Assembly (NCBI GenBank): GCA_003158355.1
Contig: PMIV01000262.1
Location: 1-7,764 of the forward strand
Origin: Anaerolineaceae bacterium
GTDB lineage: Bacteria; Chloroflexota; Anaerolineae; Anaerolineales; Anaerolineaceae
Direction of reading: 5' to 3'
Length of the DNA stretch: 7,764 bases
Of this stretch, positions 6,356 through 7,764 are shown piece by piece. How positions within the stretch are numbered: position 1 is the stretch's first letter; the number at the start of each line of letters is the position of its first letter. The position numbers and the translations under genes were made by a program. Below the pieces are notes generated by a model, which saw only the letters and a program-made list of their open reading frames with translations, made no database searches and had not been told where the DNA came from.

Positions 6356-7186
6356 CATTGTTACGGTGGTTATAGCGAAAAGAATATTCATTAAGATAGT
6401 GTTGCAAATAAGTTGCACTTACCGCGTGATACACACCACGAATACCATTTTTACAGAGTGACCAGAAGCCTTCGAGAGTGTTTGTATGAGCATTTCCAAC
6501 AACATAGATTTTTTCAGCGTGAGAAACCGTTTGGTGACTATATCCCATTGTCGGCAAAGCTTTATATACTCTAAACTCGTCGGTGTAGACTTCAGCGGTT
6601 TTAGCAACATTATCAGCCACAATTGGCATCAGAGTGTTTGCTTTGACATTGGCAACAATTCGTGTTTCAAGTCTGTTACCACGCTGAATCATTCCAAAGA
6701 CAGCCGTTTTTCCATCGGCTCCACGACCACGACTACCGGTTTTCTTGCCACCAAAATACGACTCTCAAGTTCAACTTGCCCATCAAGTTTGTCATTATTA
6801 TCTTCAAAGAGCATCGACCTAATTTCTTTACACATTCTCCAAGCACATTTATAGGTTACACCAGTCTCGCGTTGAATTTGCTTTGCAGAAATTCCACCAC
6901 GAGTTTGTGCCATGAGGTAGATCACATAGAACCATGTTGTCAATGGTGTTGGCGATTTATGAAAAATGGTGTCAGCAGTTGGCGATATTTGATACCCACA
7001 ATAATCACACGCATAAGTTTTTCTGTTTGTGACTTTGTGAAAGAGAGCGTTTTTCTTGCATTCAGGGCAGTCAATTCGTTCTGGAAATTTCTTGAAACGA
7101 ATATACTCCAAACAACTAACATCATCAGGAAACATCTGATTTAAGTTTTTGAGAGTGAATTTAGTCATAGGCGATTTAGTTGTCAT
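6297..7186 (-). pseudogene. IS1595-family transposase, frameshifted
   Basis: The upstream part (7186-6689) starts with ATG 8 nt after AAGGAG (plus 7195-7200). It has a zinc ribbon (CPEC at 40-43, CDYC at 60-63) followed by the helix-turn-helix region GGISAKQIQRETGVTYKCAW, the standard ISXO2 N-terminal arrangement. Near 6762-6766 one base is missing. The frame then changes, and the rest (SYFGGKK...MIQRG...) continues in another phase with the second catalytic residue (VYTDEFRVY) and the third (NTLEGFW), ending RYNHRNN..PMF. The family's conserved VELDES has become VELE/ES, so the first DDE aspartate codon has lost its third base. Everything else looks intact, which suggests a recent loss or a sequencing error. 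The last 59 bases overlap the plus-strand ORF at 6188-6355. Confidence 0.85.
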
Positions 7187-7240
7187 TTCGTAAGCTCCTT
7201 ATGACATTTTGTATGCAACATTATTTACTTGTTTTCAAGG
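6297..7240 (-). mobile_element. IS1595-family (ISXO2-like) insertion sequence, approximate limits
   Basis: The limits are approximate: the left edge is the transposase stop and the right edge covers its promoter region. The transposase family is clear, but I could not find matching terminal inverted repeats or an 8-bp target duplication by eye on either side. The element contains a single transposase unit on the minus strand and no passenger gene. A candidate transposase promoter on the minus strand, TTGAAA (complement of 7234-7239) then CATACA 17 bp on, lies just inside the right limit. Confidence 0.65.
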
Positions 7241-7262
7241 GATAATTACCTAAATTTATTAT

Positions 7263-7477
7263 ACAGGAGTCTTCCTCTGGCCTTTTCCTCCATCGGACAT
7301 CACGTTATTTCCTTCTTGCGCCGCATGTGAGGGGAGGTTAGAAATTGAGAATTTCAAGGATATTTAGTGCGCTTTTTTTATCGAAAAGCAGCTTATATCA
7401 CGGCAGAATGTAGCATTTTTTCTCGTAGCCTCGTTTTTCAATGTTCTTGTACAACGCGGCACTTTGATTTTTGTCCA
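7263..7477. other. Intergenic stretch between the IS and the ABC-F leader
   Basis: No ORF here has a credible ribosome binding site. The one visible structure is a short AT-rich hairpin, GAAATT-GAG-AATTTC (7341-7355), followed 17 bases later by a run of seven T (7373-7379); this is too weak to call a terminator. A minus-strand TATAAT (complement of 7258-7263) could act as a distant promoter for the transposase but has no good -35. The target sequence interrupted by the IS is not recognisable. Confidence 0.4.
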
Positions 7478-7486
7478 TGTTATAAT
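7478..7486 (+). promoter_or_regulatory. Extended -10 promoter for the ABC-F leader
   Basis: TGTTATAAT is a perfect -10 hexamer (TATAAT, 7481-7486) with the TGn extension that lets sigma-70-type polymerase work without a good -35. The best-spaced -35 candidate (GGCACT, 7458-7463) is poor. Transcription would start near 7493, about 130 nt before the ABC-F start codon, leaving a long leader that contains the peptide and terminator below. Confidence 0.6.
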
Positions 7487-7513
7487 TTAAGTCCAACTTG
7501 TGAGGAGCATTCT

Positions 7514-7534
7514 GTGAGATTTTTCAACCTCTAA
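7514..7534 (+). CDS. Leader peptide (upstream ORF) of the ABC-F gene, M-R-F-F-N-L
   Basis: GTG AGA TTT TTC AAC CTC TAA encodes a six-residue peptide. It is preceded by GAGGAG (7502-7507) at 6 nt, an excellent ribosome binding site for so short a frame, and lies about 20 nt after the predicted transcription start. Codons 4 to 6 and the stop overlap the sequence CAACCTCT (7525-7532), which is complementary to the ABC-F ribosome binding site. A ribosome paused on this peptide would thus change downstream folding. ABC-F antibiotic-response genes are known to use such short stalling peptides. That this one stalls, and on what, is inference. Confidence 0.6.
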   Translation: MRFFNL

Positions 7535-7620
7535 TTTCCAATTTTTGTCGGGTAGACCATTTCGGATGAATTCATTGCGCCGAGGGCCCTTGCCCTCGGT
7601 TTTAATTTTTTAAGAGGTTG
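7525..7620 (+). promoter_or_regulatory. Potential ribosome-binding-site mask pairing leader ORF with ABC-F Shine-Dalgarno
   Basis: CAACCTCT (7525-7532, end of the leader ORF) is the exact complement of AGAGGTTG (7613-7620), which includes the ABC-F Shine-Dalgarno AAGAGG (7612-7617). The intervening RNA would contain the terminator hairpin as an inner helix, so both can form together in a read-through transcript. With a ribosome held on the leader ORF the 5' partner is covered and the downstream site is free. Eight base pairs is short for a long-range interaction, so this is a hypothesis from complementarity. Confidence 0.4.
7580..7611 (+). terminator. Intrinsic terminator inside the ABC-F leader (attenuator)
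   Basis: CCGAGGGC (7580-7587), loop CCTT, GCCCTCGG (7592-7599) form a perfect 8-bp GC-rich stem, followed by TTTTAATTTTTT (7600-7611). It stands after the leader peptide and directly before the ABC-F ribosome binding site. It therefore cannot be a 3' terminator of a neighbouring gene on this strand, because none ends upstream; its place fits premature termination of the ABC-F message. I see no strong competing antiterminator; the best is a weak pairing between TTCGG (7561-7565) and the left arm's CCGA. Confidence 0.85.
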
Positions 7621-7624
7621 GACT

Positions 7625-7764
7625 ATGCTTTCTGTACACAATATTTGCAAATCTTTCGGCATTGAGCCGGTATTAATAGATGTTTCTTTTAACCTGAACG
7701 AAGGAGAAAAACTCGGTCTGGTCGGGCCCAACGGCTGCGGTAAGACCACCCTGCTGCGCATCCT
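7625..7764 (+). CDS. ABC-F family ATP-binding protein, N-terminal fragment (runs off the window)
   Basis: Only the first 46 codons are in the window. The product opens MLSVHNICKSFG, then the beta strands VLIDVSFNLNEGEKLGLVG and the Walker A loop GPNGCGKTT (34-42), followed by LLRI. A short N-terminus with Walker A this early and no membrane segment fits the first ATPase domain of ABC-F proteins (EttA/Uup/antibiotic-resistance ARE types), which act on the ribosome rather than as transporters. An ordinary ABC transporter ATPase is possible until the linker and second domain are seen. AAGAGG (7612-7617) lies 7 nt before the ATG. The upstream leader peptide and terminator favour the ribosome-protection type. 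Confidence 0.75.
   Translation, partial: MLSVHNICKSFGIEPVLIDVSFNLNEGEKLGLVGPNGCGKTTLLRI

Noticed and set aside
6762..6769. Programmed -1 frameshift as the normal way to make the transposase.
   Set aside because: There is no slippery heptamer, the -1 frame has a TGA immediately upstream of the junction, and a productive slip would put Glu in place of the catalytic Asp.
6200..7270. Terminal inverted repeats and 8-bp target duplication of the IS.
   Set aside because: Sequences on both sides were compared by eye; only weak similarity (TATCC.. near 6299 and TATCCC near the complement of 7242) was found, which is not enough to call ends.
7490..7624. AGTCCAAC (7490-7497) is complementary to GTTGGACT (7617-7624) just before the ABC-F start codon, a second possible mask.
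   Set aside because: The predicted transcription start is near 7493, so most of the 5' partner would be missing or at the extreme RNA end.
7531..7761. 76-codon minus-strand ORF opposite the ABC-F start.
   Set aside because: It lies antisense to the Walker A region and terminator, has no ribosome binding site in the window and no recognisable protein features.

Overview
The window reads like a piece of a Chloroflexota (probably Anaerolineae-type) chromosome. This is an inference from gene style: a GT-C-like membrane protein with a TPR tail, a PadR/permease-prefix pair and a YbhN-type flippase-like protein, all in moderately GC-balanced DNA. There is no rRNA or marker gene here to prove it.

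Layout. Positions 83-2122 (minus) carry a 679-residue polytopic membrane protein with an early DDW motif and a soluble C-terminal tail, probably a GT-C-type glycosyltransferase. A divergent intergenic region follows. It holds a clear promoter (TTGACT, 17 bp, TATTAT) overlapped by a 40-bp near-perfect palindrome. That promoter drives a two-gene operon on the plus strand: a PadR-family repressor (2369-2740) overlapping by ATGA a multi-spanning membrane protein (2737-3957) that begins with a permease-prefix-like domain. The palindrome is the obvious autoregulatory site. A minus-oriented terminator at about 3982-4028 separates this operon from the convergent flippase-like gene (4076-5122), which is preceded on the same strand by a 75-residue tail-anchored small protein (5255-5482).

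From about 5500 to 7260 the DNA becomes visibly more AT-rich and looks accessory. It contains a 59-residue unknown protein (5618-5797), a convergent Cas2/SinR-like small protein (5742-6023), and two small overlapping ORFs diverging from it (6082-6225, 6188-6355). The divergent genes share a 37-bp inverted repeat whose two arms are also their Shine-Dalgarno sequences. An IS1595-family (ISXO2-like) element follows on the minus strand. Its transposase is broken by a one-base frameshift exactly at the first catalytic aspartate codon.

The right edge is the most informative regulatory region. An extended -10 promoter, a six-codon leader peptide with its own Shine-Dalgarno, a perfect intrinsic terminator, and a sequence able to mask the downstream ribosome binding site together precede the start of an ABC-F ATPase (7625 to the window end). 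This has the layout of a ribosome-stalling attenuator of the kind known for antibiotic-responsive ABC-F genes.

The best candidates for something undescribed are the ABC-F leader at 7478-7624 and the orphan Cas2/SinR-like module at 5742-6355 with its Shine-Dalgarno-bearing palindrome.
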